Shown: positions 41,404 through 51,243 of the stretch, piece by piece
Layout of the letters: every line of letters begins with the position of its first letter
How positions within the stretch are numbered: the stretch's first letter is position 1
Assembly: GCA_044374295.1 (NCBI GenBank)
Contig: JBILOU010000004.1
Span: forward strand, 9,105 to 73,104
From: CAIZGX01 sp044374295
GTDB lineage: Bacteria; Bacteroidota; Bacteroidia; Flavobacteriales_D; Sanyastnellaceae
DNA length: 64,000 nt
Direction: 5' to 3'
The notes under the pieces: model-generated
Seen by the model: the letters and a program-made list of their open reading frames with translations, nothing else
Told to the model about the DNA's origin: nothing
The model's database searches: none
Made by a program: the position numbers and the translations under genes

Positions 41404-42513
41404 TTATTTCACTTCAGCAGCCTTTTCAGGTTGACCTGATTTTCTGTAACATTCTTGAAGCACTTTCTTCAAAGAGCCTTGTGTTGGATCTTGATCGTAA
41501 CAAACTTTAAAGTGCTCTGCTGCTTTCGCGAAAACACTCTTTGTTTCCGCTTTACAAGCATCGTAGCGTGCAGTTTCTCTTGGAGGAATGGCGTCACACA
41601 CTTTGAATTTCTCTACCCCTTGATTGTAAAACATAACAGCCAAGTTGTAATGAGCATCGAAGTATGTTGGATTCAATTCCAACGCTCTGTTGTATACCTT
41701 CTCTGCTTCAACTGGATTGTTGTTCTTTTCGTAAGTCACACCCAATACGAATAAAACACTTTCGTTCTTCGGATCTGCTTCTGTTAAAGCAATCAACACG
41801 TCGTGTGCCTTCTGGTAGTCTTTGTCTTCAATGTAAATATTCACTTCTGCTGTTAGGATTGAAGAGTTCTTTGGATACTTCGCGCGTGCCTCACTTAAAA
41901 TCTTTAAAGCTTCATCCTTTCTTCCTGCTTTAACCAACATGTTTCCAATGCGAGAATAGCAATCTGCAGCTTGGTAATTCAAGCTCGCACAAGTAGTGAA
42001 ATTTGCTAAGGCTTTATCTACGTTACCGCAAGCCTCATGACAGATACCCGAGTAATAAACATAAATGGTATCAGTTACTCCGAACATTTTGCTCGTTGTA
42101 ATCAAATTATCATAATGCCCTGCCGCTCCGCATGTATTACTCGCTTTATAAGCAGCAATCGCTTTTTGCTCTTCAATTCCTCTGGCGCGATCTACAACAG
42201 CACCAATCTCCATAACATAGTCTTTGCTTAATTCCAAAGCCTTAGAATAAGAAGCAACCGCCTCATTGAAGCTATTCGCGTATTTCATACTTAAAACACT
42301 GTCTGTTGCAATGTTCATGTAAATATCACCGCGGTATCTCCAGTATTTTTCTTTACCGGTGGCCTTCGGGTTTGAAGAGGCTTGATTGATGTAATTCAAA
42401 GCTTCCTCGTAATTCTTGTCTTCGTTTGCTCTGAAGGCATTGGTAAGCTCTGCTTGTGCGAACGTTGCAAACGATGTTAGAACTGTCGCGAATAGAATGA
42501 ATGTTTTTTTCAT
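41404..42513 (-). CDS. Secreted TPR-repeat protein
   Basis: 369 residues from the ATG at 42513, giving signal peptide MKKTFILFATVLTSFATFAQ. A longer frame into gyrA is rejected. It is built from tetratricopeptide repeats: YNRALELNPTYFDAHYNLAV, AKYPKNSSILTAEVNIYIED, LTEADPKNESVLFVLGVTYE. A few Cys (CGAAGHY, CHEACGN, CASLNYQAADC) lie near the middle. TPRs bind other proteins; the partner is unknown. It lies downstream of gyrA. Confidence 0.82.
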   Translation of the reverse strand: MKKTFILFATVLTSFATFAQAELTNAFRANEDKNYEEALNYINQASSNPKATGKEKYWRYRGDIYMNIATDSVLSMKYANSFNEAVASYSKALELSKDYVMEIGAVVDRARGIEEQKAIAAYKASNTCGAAGHYDNLITTSKMFGVTDTIYVYYSGICHEACGNVDKALANFTTCASLNYQAADCYSRIGNMLVKAGRKDEALKILSEARAKYPKNSSILTAEVNIYIEDKDYQKAHDVLIALTEADPKNESVLFVLGVTYEKNNNPVEAEKVYNRALELNPTYFDAHYNLAVMFYNQGVEKFKVCDAIPPRETARYDACKAETKSVFAKAAEHFKVCYDQDPTQGSLKKVLQECYRKSGQPEKAAEVK

Positions 42514-42537
42514 GATATAGGTTTTACATTTTTTCCC

Positions 42538-42558
42538 TTTGGCAACGTTAGTGCCAAA
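42538..42558 (-). other. Hairpin between gyrA and the TPR gene
   Basis: TTTGGCA, seven-base loop, TGCCAAA: a seven-pair stem starting 16 bases after the gyrA stop. There is no T run after it on the minus strand, so it is not a standard terminator. It may end gyrA or act in the leader of the TPR gene. Confidence 0.4.
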
Positions 42559-42574
42559 AGAGATTCTGTGCAAT

Positions 42575-45094
42575 TTATTCTTCACCTCCTTCAGTTGGAG
42601 CTGCAGTTTCACCTTCGGCTGCGTTTTCCTCGCCTTCGGTAGCCTCGCCTTCATTTTCGTCGCGAATCACAGCACACACTGCCGCAATCTCGTCGTTTCC
42701 ACGAAGGTTAATCAACTTCACCCCTTGGGTATTTCTTCCCATCACACGAAGTTCATCAACACTCAAACGAATCGCAATTCCAGATTTATTGATAATCATG
42801 AAATCGTATTCATTGTCTACAGCCAAGATCGCACACAACGGTCCAGTCTTGTCAGTGATGTTAATGGTCTTCACACCTTTTCCTCCGCGATTCGTTACAC
42901 GGTAGTCTTCCAACGAAGAACGCTTACCGAATCCTTTGTCAGATACAACCAAGATGTCGCTGTTCGGGTCGTCTACGCATACCATTCCAATTACTTCGTC
43001 GGTAGCGCTTCCAAGCGATACTGCTTTCACCCCCTGTGCTGTTCTTCCAACCGCACGAACTTTCACTTCTGGGAAACGAATGGCTTTACCTTCTTTTGTT
43101 CCCATAATGATCTCGCTCGCTCCAGTTGTCAAACGTGCTTGCAACAATTCGTCTCCGTCTACAATGGTAATCGCATTGATACCTGAAGAACGAGGTCTGC
43201 TATACGCTTCTAATGATGTCTTCTTGATTAATCCTTGTCTTGTGCAAAGAATAACGAAGTTCGATTTCAAATTCTCCGCGTTATTCAAATCCTTCACAGG
43301 GATGTAAGCCAAGACTTTGTCGTCTTGCTCAATTTGAATCATGTTTTGAATTGCACGTCCTTTCGCTGTTTTTCCTCCTTCTGGAATTTCAAACACACGC
43401 ATCCAGAAACATCTTCCTTTCATCGTGAAGATGAGCAAGTAATCGTGGTTCGTTGCGGTGAAGATGTGTTCTACGAAGTCTTCCTGACGTGCAGATGTCC
43501 CCTTCGCTCCTACTCCGCCGCGGCTTTGCGTGCGGTACTCGTTTAAGTTTGTACGCTTGATGTATCCTGCGTGAGTAATGGTTACAACCATTGCTTCATC
43601 AGGAATCATGTCTTCAATGCTCAAGTCTGCTGAAGAGAATTCAATGATCGAACGACGCTCATCGCCGAACTTCTCTTTCAAATGCGTTAACTCATCTTTA
43701 ATGATTTGCATACGCAACTCCTCGCTGTCCAAGATTGCACGAAGACGTGTAATCAACGCCATCAATTCAGCATGTTCTGCGCGGATCTTATCACGCTCCA
43801 ATCCTGTAAGACGTTGTAAACGCATTTCAAGAATTGCTTTTGCTTGAATCTCCGACAATCCGAATTGTTGAATTAATCCGTCTTTCGCCTCATCTGGCGT
43901 TTGAGATTTTCTAATCAATGCAATAACTGCATCAATGTTATCTAAGGCTATTAAATATCCTTCTAAGATGTGCGCACGCTCTTCAGCTTTGCGCAATTCG
44001 AATTTCGTTCTGCGTGTAACAACCTCATGGCGGTGTTCAACGTAGTGACGAATGATGTCTTTCAAATTCAATACTTCAGGACGTCCGTTCACCAACGCAA
44101 TGTTGTTAACCGAGAATGACGTTTGAAGTCCTGTGTATTTATAAAGGTTGTTTAAGACAACGTTTGAAATCGCATCACGCTTCAATTCATAAACAACACG
44201 AACACCGTTTCTATCTGATTCGTCGCGTATCTCAGCGATTCCTTCAATCTTTCCTTCAAGAACCAATTCCCAGGTGCGCTTCACCATGTCGGCTTTGTTG
44301 ATCTGGTAAGGAACCTGTTCAACAATGATACATTCGTGGTTAGCCACTTCTTCAATACGTGCCTTCGCACGAATAACTACACGACCTCTTCCCGTTTCGT
44401 ATGCAGACTTCACTCCTTCCAAACCGTGAATAACACCACCTGTTGGGAAATCCGGTGCCTTGATGTGTTGCATTAATTCTTCAGTCGTGATGTCACGATT
44501 GTCGATGTATGCAGCAATACCGTCGCACACTTCAGTCAAATTGTGCGGAGCCATGTTCGTTGCCATACCCACCGCAATTCCGCTAACACCGTTCAACAAT
44601 AAGTTTGGAACTTTCGCTGGCATAACGCGAGGCTCTTCCAACGAATCGTCGAAGTTCGCTTGCCAGTCAACGGTGTCTTTATCTAAATCTTCAAGAAGCT
44701 CTTCAGCCAATTTTCTCAAACGTGCTTCAGTGTAACGCATTGCTGCTGCGTTATCACCATCCATCGAACCGAAGTTACCTTGTCCGTCTACCAGCGGGTA
44801 GCGCAAAGACCAAGGCTGCGCCATACGAACCATGGTTTCGTATACAGCCGAGTCACCGTGTGGGTGATACTTACCCAAAACTTCTCCGACAATACGTGCT
44901 GATTTCTTGTATGGTCTGTTCGACAACATTCCCAAATCGAGCATACCGTACAACACACGACGGTGAACTGGCTTCAGTCCATCGCGCACATCTGGTAAAG
45001 CTCTACTCACAATCACCGACATCGAATAATCGATGTAGGCTGATTTCATTTCATCTTCAATGTTTATCTTAAGAATTCTTTCTCCTGATTCCAT
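42575..45094 (-). CDS. gyrA: DNA gyrase subunit A
   Basis: 839 residues. The catalytic Tyr121 is in MRYTEARLRKL, and the quinolone region HPHGDSAVYETMVRMAQPW has Ser82 in the susceptible form. The long C-terminal beta-pinwheel has repeats such as NRGGKGVKTINI and RTAQGVKAVSL, and the GyrA-box region QSRGGVGAKG. The last 25 residues are an acidic low-complexity tail. With GyrB it puts negative supercoils into DNA using ATP. gyrB is not in the window. Confidence 0.97.
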   Translation of the reverse strand: MESGERILKINIEDEMKSAYIDYSMSVIVSRALPDVRDGLKPVHRRVLYGMLDLGMLSNRPYKKSARIVGEVLGKYHPHGDSAVYETMVRMAQPWSLRYPLVDGQGNFGSMDGDNAAAMRYTEARLRKLAEELLEDLDKDTVDWQANFDDSLEEPRVMPAKVPNLLLNGVSGIAVGMATNMAPHNLTEVCDGIAAYIDNRDITTEELMQHIKAPDFPTGGVIHGLEGVKSAYETGRGRVVIRAKARIEEVANHECIIVEQVPYQINKADMVKRTWELVLEGKIEGIAEIRDESDRNGVRVVYELKRDAISNVVLNNLYKYTGLQTSFSVNNIALVNGRPEVLNLKDIIRHYVEHRHEVVTRRTKFELRKAEERAHILEGYLIALDNIDAVIALIRKSQTPDEAKDGLIQQFGLSEIQAKAILEMRLQRLTGLERDKIRAEHAELMALITRLRAILDSEELRMQIIKDELTHLKEKFGDERRSIIEFSSADLSIEDMIPDEAMVVTITHAGYIKRTNLNEYRTQSRGGVGAKGTSARQEDFVEHIFTATNHDYLLIFTMKGRCFWMRVFEIPEGGKTAKGRAIQNMIQIEQDDKVLAYIPVKDLNNAENLKSNFVILCTRQGLIKKTSLEAYSRPRSSGINAITIVDGDELLQARLTTGASEIIMGTKEGKAIRFPEVKVRAVGRTAQGVKAVSLGSATDEVIGMVCVDDPNSDILVVSDKGFGKRSSLEDYRVTNRGGKGVKTINITDKTGPLCAILAVDNEYDFMIINKSGIAIRLSVDELRVMGRNTQGVKLINLRGNDEIAAVCAVIRDENEGEATEGEENAAEGETAAPTEGGEE

Positions 45095-45136
45095 AGTGGT
45101 TGTTCCCGCTTAAAAAGTTGAACTGTCACGGGTACG

Positions 45137-45144
45137 CGAAAATA
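45137..45144 (-). promoter_or_regulatory. -7 box of gyrA
   Basis: TATTTTCG on the minus strand, one change from TANNTTTG, 42 bases before the ATG. It gives a short leader. No good -33 element is seen. Confidence 0.4.
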
Positions 45145-45235
45145 CTCCAGATTGAAGCGAAAATTGACCAATTGTGGCGGTTATAGTTATTCACAAATGA
45201 CAAAAAGGCTGTGGAAAATTCAATGGTATTATGTT

Positions 45236-45264
45236 TTGAGGAAGGGAAGTAAGGAATACATTTG
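45236..45264 (+). promoter_or_regulatory. clpC promoter
   Basis: TTG (45236-45238), preceded by TT, then 18 bases and TACATTTG (45257-45264), an exact match to the Bacteroidota consensus, 28 bases before the clpC start. Confidence 0.75.
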
Positions 45265-45292
45265 AGGTTGACTAAATAAGGTAAGGAAAGAT

Positions 45293-47845
45293 ATGGACGC
45301 TAAGTTTTCAGAACAAGTACAAGAAGTCCTGCGATACAGCAGAGAGGAGGCATTGCGATTAGGTCACAACTACATCGGAATAGAGCATTTTTTATTGGGA
45401 ATACTTCGTGAAGAAGATTGCACCGCAACGAAGGTTTTAAAAAGCTTGGGCGTAGACCTTTCGTTTTTACGCAAAAGCGTTGAAGCCTCTGTGCGCAACG
45501 CTGGTTCTTACGGTTCTTCAACCGTAACAAGTTCAGGTATTTCTTTGGTGAAACAAGCTGAACGCGTATTGAAGCTTTCATACATAGAAGCGAAATCGCA
45601 CAAGAAGACCATGGTGAACACAGAGCACCTTCTTCTCACTATTTTGAAAGACTCTGACAATGTCGTTACTCGAACACTCGAACCCATGGGCGTAGATTAC
45701 AACGCGGTGAACCGCGAATTAGGTGATGGAGAAGATGAAAACGTTCGCAAGTCTGACTTGCCACGTGCAGAATTCCCTAATGCAGATGACGACGATGAAG
45801 AAGATCGTCCATTCACAGGTGGAAGCGGCGGAACAACTAAGAAGCCAGGGGATTCAAAAAGTAAAACTCCTGTACTAGACAACTTCGGTCGCGATTTAAC
45901 CAAATACGCAACAGAAGGGAAATTAGATCCAATTGTTGGACGCGAGAAAGAAATTGAACGTGTTTCGCAAATCCTTTCCAGAAGAAAGAAAAACAATCCA
46001 ATTCTTATTGGTGAGCCAGGCGTTGGTAAATCTGCAATCGCTGAAGGTCTTGCCTTGCGAATCATTCAGAAAAAAGTATCTCGTGTGCTTTTCGATAAGC
46101 GCGTAGTTACCTTAGACATTGCTTCATTGGTTGCTGGAACAAAATACCGCGGACAATTCGAAGAGCGCATGAAAGCGGTGATGAATGAATTGGAAAAATC
46201 TCCAGATGTCATTCTTTTCATCGATGAAATTCACACCATTGTTGGCGCGGGTGGCGCAAGTGGAAGCCTTGATGCAAGTAACATGTTCAAGCCAGCGTTA
46301 GCACGAGGCGAAATCCAATGCATTGGTGCTACTACACTTGACGAATACCGTCAGTATATTGAGAAAGACGGTGCTTTAGAGCGTCGCTTCCAAAAGGTAG
46401 TGGTTGATCCAACTACGGTTGAAGAGACCATTCAAATTTTAAATAACATCAAAGACAAATACGAGTCTCACCACAGTGTAACTTACACAGATGAGGCTTT
46501 GGAGGCTTGCGTGAAACTAACCGCACGTTACATCACAGACCGTCACCTTCCAGACAAGGCCATTGATGCATTGGATGAAGTGGGATCTCGTGTTCACTTG
46601 CAGAACATTTCTGTTCCACAAGAGATCATTGAAATCGAAAAAGAAATTGAAGGAATTCAAGAGGAAAAACTTCGCGTGGTTCGCAGTGCGAAATACGAAG
46701 AAGCGGCTCAACTGCGCGACAGACAGAAGGCTTTAGAAGCAAGTCTCGAGGAAGCGAAGAAGAAATGGGAAGAGCAGACACGCACACAACGCACAACAGT
46801 AACAGCTGCAAATGTTGAAGAAGTTGTTGCAATGATGACGGGTATTCCTGTTCAAAAAGTAGCAGAGACTGAAAGCGGTCGTCTTGCGAAAATGGACAAA
46901 GAACTGGAAGGAAAAGTTATTGGACAAGAAGATGCGATTATTAAAGTTGTAAAAGCGATCAAACGCAATCGCGCTGGATTGAAAGATCCAAACCGACCGA
47001 TTGGTTCATTTATTTTCTTAGGCCCAACAGGAGTTGGTAAAACACAACTTGCGAAAGAATTGGCGCGTTACATGTTCGATTCTGACGATGCGCTTATACG
47101 CATTGACATGAGTGAGTACATGGAGAAATTCGCTGTGTCTCGCTTGATTGGAGCGCCTCCGGGATATGTTGGTTACGAAGAAGGTGGCCAGTTAACCGAA
47201 AAGGTTCGTCGCAAGCCATACAGCATTGTGTTATTGGATGAAATTGAAAAAGCTCATCCAGATGTTTTCAATCTATTGCTTCAAGCGTTAGACGACGGAC
47301 AAATGACGGATAGCATGGGTCGTAAGATTGACTTCAAGAATACAGTTATCATTATGACTTCGAACATTGGTGCTCGCCAACTTCAAGACTTCGGAACGGG
47401 CGTTGGATTTGGAACCACTTCTCGTGTTACACAAGAAGACGACAGCAAGAAAGGTGTGATTGAAGCAGCATTGAAAAAAGCATTCTCTCCGGAATTCTTA
47501 AATCGTGTTGATGATATCATTGTCTTCAACGCATTGAAGAAAGAAGACATTCACCAGATCATCGATATCGAGTTGAAGAAATTATTCTCTCGTATTACAG
47601 ACCTTGGATACACCATTGCTCTTACTGAAACAGCGAAAGACTACATTGCAGATAAAGGGTTCGATGAGAAGTACGGTGCTCGTCCATTGCGCAGAGCCAT
47701 TCAGAAATACTTGGAAGATCCATTGGCTGAAGAAATCATTAACAGTCAAATTAAACCTGGAGACACCCTTCACGTCGATTACGACACAGAGGCCCAAGAG
47801 GTGAAAATGCACGTGGAGAAAGGAACTACACCTGCGGCAGAATAA
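45293..47845 (+). CDS. clpC: Clp protease ATPase subunit ClpC
   Basis: 850 residues. It has an N-terminal double Clp_N domain (SREEALRLGHNYIGIEHFLL, SHKKTMVNTEHLLLTILKDS). The first AAA domain has Walker A GEPGVGKS and Walker B VILFIDEIHT. The middle UVR coiled coil is AAQLRDRQKALEASLEE. The second AAA domain has GPTGVGKT, and the ClpP-contact region is near the end. It unfolds proteins for ClpP in stress and turnover. It has a clear promoter and is convergent with the PorE-like gene with no gap. Confidence 0.95.
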   Translation: MDAKFSEQVQEVLRYSREEALRLGHNYIGIEHFLLGILREEDCTATKVLKSLGVDLSFLRKSVEASVRNAGSYGSSTVTSSGISLVKQAERVLKLSYIEAKSHKKTMVNTEHLLLTILKDSDNVVTRTLEPMGVDYNAVNRELGDGEDENVRKSDLPRAEFPNADDDDEEDRPFTGGSGGTTKKPGDSKSKTPVLDNFGRDLTKYATEGKLDPIVGREKEIERVSQILSRRKKNNPILIGEPGVGKSAIAEGLALRIIQKKVSRVLFDKRVVTLDIASLVAGTKYRGQFEERMKAVMNELEKSPDVILFIDEIHTIVGAGGASGSLDASNMFKPALARGEIQCIGATTLDEYRQYIEKDGALERRFQKVVVDPTTVEETIQILNNIKDKYESHHSVTYTDEALEACVKLTARYITDRHLPDKAIDALDEVGSRVHLQNISVPQEIIEIEKEIEGIQEEKLRVVRSAKYEEAAQLRDRQKALEASLEEAKKKWEEQTRTQRTTVTAANVEEVVAMMTGIPVQKVAETESGRLAKMDKELEGKVIGQEDAIIKVVKAIKRNRAGLKDPNRPIGSFIFLGPTGVGKTQLAKELARYMFDSDDALIRIDMSEYMEKFAVSRLIGAPPGYVGYEEGGQLTEKVRRKPYSIVLLDEIEKAHPDVFNLLLQALDDGQMTDSMGRKIDFKNTVIIMTSNIGARQLQDFGTGVGFGTTSRVTQEDDSKKGVIEAALKKAFSPEFLNRVDDIIVFNALKKEDIHQIIDIELKKLFSRITDLGYTIALTETAKDYIADKGFDEKYGARPLRRAIQKYLEDPLAEEIINSQIKPGDTLHVDYDTEAQEVKMHVEKGTTPAAE

Positions 47846-50002
47846 TTATTCCACTATCGCTTCAACGGTAATAACCTTCATGGCGTTACCGTTGGAGAAT
47901 AGTGTTACGAACTTCACTTCCTTCCCTACTCTATTTGGTGCTGAAAACGTAATTTTCAAAGTGGTTTTCTCGCCTGGCTCCAACGAATCTTTTGTTAATT
48001 CCGGAACGGTGCATCCGCAAGACGCTTCAACATTATCTATCTGAAGAATCGTGTTCCCTGAATTCGAAATTGTAATTTCCTTCGAAGTAAAACTTCCTTG
48101 CTTCACTCTTCCGAGATAAAGTATTCCACTTCCAACATCGAGTTTCACGGTGGCTTCTTCTTTTTTGTTTATTGAAACACTTTCAATTTCTATTCTTCTT
48201 TCCAAACGAGCACCTTTACTATATATACTTTTCTTTTCATTTTTAATGTCGTCGCTCACTCCTGATTTCGATTGAATCTCACCGAAAGGCAATGGAATTA
48301 TCTCAAGTGATTTCGATTCGAATGCATTTCGAAACACCTCATCTTTACTCCACTTATTCTTCAGTGAAGCAATGCGTCGTAAAGAAAGCCTTCTGTTGTA
48401 ATCGCTTGCTGCGCGCGGACTTGCGAATCCTCGTACCGTGACCTTCACCGTATTTCCGGTCAACAATTCCTTCTTCAATAAGTCTTCAAACAAGGTTAAG
48501 TCGTTCATGCCTTGCTGAACTTGATTTTCAAAAAACGCATCTACTTCTTCATCGGTGTATTCAGTAGATCCCTTCTCGCTCCCCAATTTCCGCGCATAGA
48601 GTTCTTGCATTTTCATGTAGTTCTCGAAAGTCTCGGTGTAAGTGAAAACAGTAGTTGTATCGTTAGAATCCGGATTGGGTTCGTCGTTGTGGAAATACAA
48701 TTTTACTGGAAGGACCTTATTCAATTCATACAACGAAGTATAAAGTGAATCTGTTTTGGTCTTCGTGATTTCCTCTTCCTTCAATTGCCAAGTAGCGGCA
48801 TATAAATCGGTGCAACACGGCGGAAATTTCGAGCCATCTTCAAGTGGGCGATCGGAACTGAAAAACGCAATACCTCTTTTCGGATTGAAGCTCAATCCCC
48901 AATCGTTGAAGTTCGAATTCAATCCACGACCTGCATTTTCCGGACGTTGGAAACTTCCCGGCTTTCCATTTGAGTAGTAGATGTCCCAACCGCCAAAGCC
49001 TTCGTACCACGTTGAAGTGAAATAGAGTTTATTGTTGAAATAGAATGGAGAAAGTTCATCGTCAATGGTATTCACTCGGCTACCCGCATTGAAAGGCTTT
49101 GTCCAAGCACCCTTCGTTTCTCTCGCTATCCAAATGTCCTTTCCACCCTCACCACCTTCTCTATCTGAGACAAAGAATAAATGCAAGACGCCATTAATGC
49201 GCACTAGATGAGGCATGGAAGAATTCCCTTGGTTCAACTTTTCCAATTTACTCGTAACTACCCACGCTGAATCTTGGCGCACAAGCATAAGCATGGCGCT
49301 TATTCCTTCCTTCGTTTCAACACCCACAGCTGTATCTCCAAGAAACGTCATGTAACCGTATGACATTGGCGTTTGAACGGTAACCGTTCCATTTTCAAGT
49401 GGACGAGTGACCTGATTCCACATCTTCTTCTCTTCCTCGTAAAAATAATAATTCAACAAGGAATCATCCATGCGTGGAAATACATCTGCACTTTCGTGTT
49501 GAAGAATAGCGGGCAATCGATAGATATGAAGCGAATCGTCGGTTAAAATGTTCTTCTGTGCCCACACGCAGTTCTTGATCTCTTGCTCAGCTTTCTTTTT
49601 AAGCATCACGTTTTTCGTTCTGCTCTTCTTGACATACTTCCTGAAGAAAATTTCAGCATCTTCATAAAATCCCAATTCCTTCAGCGCTCTTGCTAAATAA
49701 TAGTTTGCATCGGGCTGAAGTTTTCCAATGTCCTTTTCTGAAATGCTCTCGAAAATGCGCTTACTCTCTTCATACTCCTTCATTTCATTGGCACACAATG
49801 CGAGAAGGACTTGCGATTCGAAATTCGTTGAATCAATTAAATAGGCTTGCTTTGCCCAATCGTACGCAGCAGGCCAATTTCTGTTATCGATTTCTTGCTT
49901 GGCCAATTCCTTCAATTTAATTGGAGATTGCGCCTTTGCATATGCCGAGCATATGAAAGCGAGAAAGAAAAGAAAATGTATTTTGAAATAACGTGCAGTC
50001 AC
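47846..50002 (-). CDS. PorE-like TPR / PD40 / OmpA-like protein with a DUF1573 tail
   Basis: 718 residues from a GTG at 50002, which gives a signal peptide (TARYFKIHFLFFLAFICSAY, cleaved after AKA) and follows a -7 box by five bases. Order of domains: TPR repeats (about 25-130), a PD40 beta-propeller (VSDREGGEGGKDIWIARE, FSSDRPLEDG), an OmpA-like segment (VRGFASPRAASDYNRRLSLR), and a C-terminal DUF1573 domain with Cys-Gly-Cys (VEASCGCTVPELTKDSLEP). The T9SS part PorE has TPR, PD40 and OmpA domains, so a T9SS or envelope role is plausible. The DUF1573 tail is unusual. Confidence 0.75.
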   Translation of the reverse strand: MTARYFKIHFLFFLAFICSAYAKAQSPIKLKELAKQEIDNRNWPAAYDWAKQAYLIDSTNFESQVLLALCANEMKEYEESKRIFESISEKDIGKLQPDANYYLARALKELGFYEDAEIFFRKYVKKSRTKNVMLKKKAEQEIKNCVWAQKNILTDDSLHIYRLPAILQHESADVFPRMDDSLLNYYFYEEEKKMWNQVTRPLENGTVTVQTPMSYGYMTFLGDTAVGVETKEGISAMLMLVRQDSAWVVTSKLEKLNQGNSSMPHLVRINGVLHLFFVSDREGGEGGKDIWIARETKGAWTKPFNAGSRVNTIDDELSPFYFNNKLYFTSTWYEGFGGWDIYYSNGKPGSFQRPENAGRGLNSNFNDWGLSFNPKRGIAFFSSDRPLEDGSKFPPCCTDLYAATWQLKEEEITKTKTDSLYTSLYELNKVLPVKLYFHNDEPNPDSNDTTTVFTYTETFENYMKMQELYARKLGSEKGSTEYTDEEVDAFFENQVQQGMNDLTLFEDLLKKELLTGNTVKVTVRGFASPRAASDYNRRLSLRRIASLKNKWSKDEVFRNAFESKSLEIIPLPFGEIQSKSGVSDDIKNEKKSIYSKGARLERRIEIESVSINKKEEATVKLDVGSGILYLGRVKQGSFTSKEITISNSGNTILQIDNVEASCGCTVPELTKDSLEPGEKTTLKITFSAPNRVGKEVKFVTLFSNGNAMKVITVEAIVE

Positions 50003-50007
50003 TTCAC

Positions 50008-50015
50008 CAAAACTA
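50008..50015 (-). promoter_or_regulatory. -7 box of the PorE-like gene
   Basis: TAGTTTTG on the minus strand, an exact TANNTTTG, five bases before the GTG at 50002. This box and the signal peptide both support the GTG start. Confidence 0.6.
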
Positions 50016-50029
50016 ACGAAATTTGCAAC

Positions 50030-51160
50030 ATGAAAATAGGAATTATTGGATCGGGTGCTATGGGCACTGGAATTGCGCAAGTGGCACTCATGGGTGGCGA
50101 GCACGTTGCGCTGTTCGACACAAATGAAGAAACTTTGAATCGCGCGAAGAATAATTTGGACGCACAGTTCTCCAAGTTGGTGGAGAAAGGAAAGATTACA
50201 GAAGAAAGGAAAACTGAGCTTGCTTCTCACGTGAGTTTTGTGCGTTACATGAATGACTTAGCCGATTGCGATTGGGTTATAGAAGCTATTGTGGAAGACC
50301 TTGCGGTGAAGAAAGCTGTATTTGCCGAACTCGATGCGTTGTTGCCAAAGACCAGTATTTTGGCAACCAATACTTCCAGTCTATCCGTTACGGCTATTGC
50401 TTCGGCATGCAAGCACCCTGAGCGCGTTTGGGGAATTCACTTTTTCAACCCAGCGTTTCTAATGCCTTTGGTTGAAATTATTCCTGCCCTTCAAACCGAT
50501 AAAAGCAGATTAGAGGAAATTCAATTTAAAATAAGTCATTGGGGTAAGACACCCGTTGTGACGAAAGACTTGCCTGGATTCATTGTTAACCGCTTGGCTC
50601 GTCCGTTCTATTCGGAGGCGCTTCGCATTTACGACGAAGGAATGGCAACTTATTCTGAAATTGACGAGGCTATGAAAGCCCTTGGTTTCAAGATGGGACC
50701 TTTCGAGCTAATGGATTTGATTGGCAACGACGTTAACTATGCCGTGACAGAAAGTGTCTTTGCTGCAAATTATTTCAATCCGAGATACACTCCGAGCACT
50801 ACGCAGAAGCGTCATGTGGAGGCCGGTTGGTTCGGAAGAAAAAGCAAAAGAGGATTTTACTCCTATGAGGAAGGAGCAACCAATGCTTCCGAATCGCTCA
50901 ATATTTTAAGTCAAGAAGAAATAGGCAAGCGAATTTTAAGCATGCTTATCAATGAGGCTTATGAAGCCCTTCGCACAGGATTAGCGAACGCTGAAGACTT
51001 GGATTTAGCCATGACTAAAGGGGTGAATTATCCGAAAGGGCTTATTGCTTGGGGAACAGAGATGGGACTGGATCAAGTGGCTTTGGAAATGAAAAAATTG
51101 GCAAGCAGGTATGGTGAAGATCGCTACAGACTCTCTCCGGCGTTAAATGATTCGTTGTAA
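50030..51160 (+). CDS. 3-hydroxyacyl-CoA dehydrogenase
   Basis: 376 residues from the ATG at 50030. The NAD loop is GIIGSGAMGTGIAQVALMGG. NTSSLSVTAIA and HFFNPAFLMPLVEIIPAL form the substrate core, followed by two copies of the C-terminal 3HCDH domain (AMKALGFKMGPFELMDLIGN; MLINEAYEALRTGLANAEDL). It oxidises 3-hydroxyacyl-CoA in beta-oxidation or related routes (PaaH/Hbd group). The two C-terminal copies point to the PaaH type. etfBA lies 3 kb away. Confidence 0.92.
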   Translation: MKIGIIGSGAMGTGIAQVALMGGEHVALFDTNEETLNRAKNNLDAQFSKLVEKGKITEERKTELASHVSFVRYMNDLADCDWVIEAIVEDLAVKKAVFAELDALLPKTSILATNTSSLSVTAIASACKHPERVWGIHFFNPAFLMPLVEIIPALQTDKSRLEEIQFKISHWGKTPVVTKDLPGFIVNRLARPFYSEALRIYDEGMATYSEIDEAMKALGFKMGPFELMDLIGNDVNYAVTESVFAANYFNPRYTPSTTQKRHVEAGWFGRKSKRGFYSYEEGATNASESLNILSQEEIGKRILSMLINEAYEALRTGLANAEDLDLAMTKGVNYPKGLIAWGTEMGLDQVALEMKKLASRYGEDRYRLSPALNDSL

Positions 51161-51177
51161 AAAAATGCCAGAATATT

Positions 51178-51206
51178 TTGATATGTGAGTATTTTTTTTA
51201 TTTTTG
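51178..51206 (+). promoter_or_regulatory. Promoter of the PUR gene
   Basis: TTG (51178-51180) preceded by TT, 18 bases, TATTTTTG (51199-51206): exact Bacteroidota consensus with the same spacing as clpC. The ATG at 51244 follows after 37 bases. Confidence 0.75.
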
Positions 51207-51243
51207 GTACACTTAACCAAATTGAACGAAAACTTTAACAGCT

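Noticed and set aside
42514..42654. N-terminal extension of the TPR protein into gyrA
   Set aside because: It lacks a signal peptide and overlaps the gyrA 3' end; the ATG at 42513 gives a perfect signal.
44830..44860. Quinolone-resistance mutation in gyrA
   Set aside because: Ser82 and Glu86 (GDSAVYE) are in the usual susceptible form.
50003..50230. N-terminal extension of the PorE-like protein across the divergent gene
   Set aside because: Overlaps the 3-hydroxyacyl-CoA dehydrogenase start and lies upstream of the -7 box; the GTG at 50002 fits signal and promoter.
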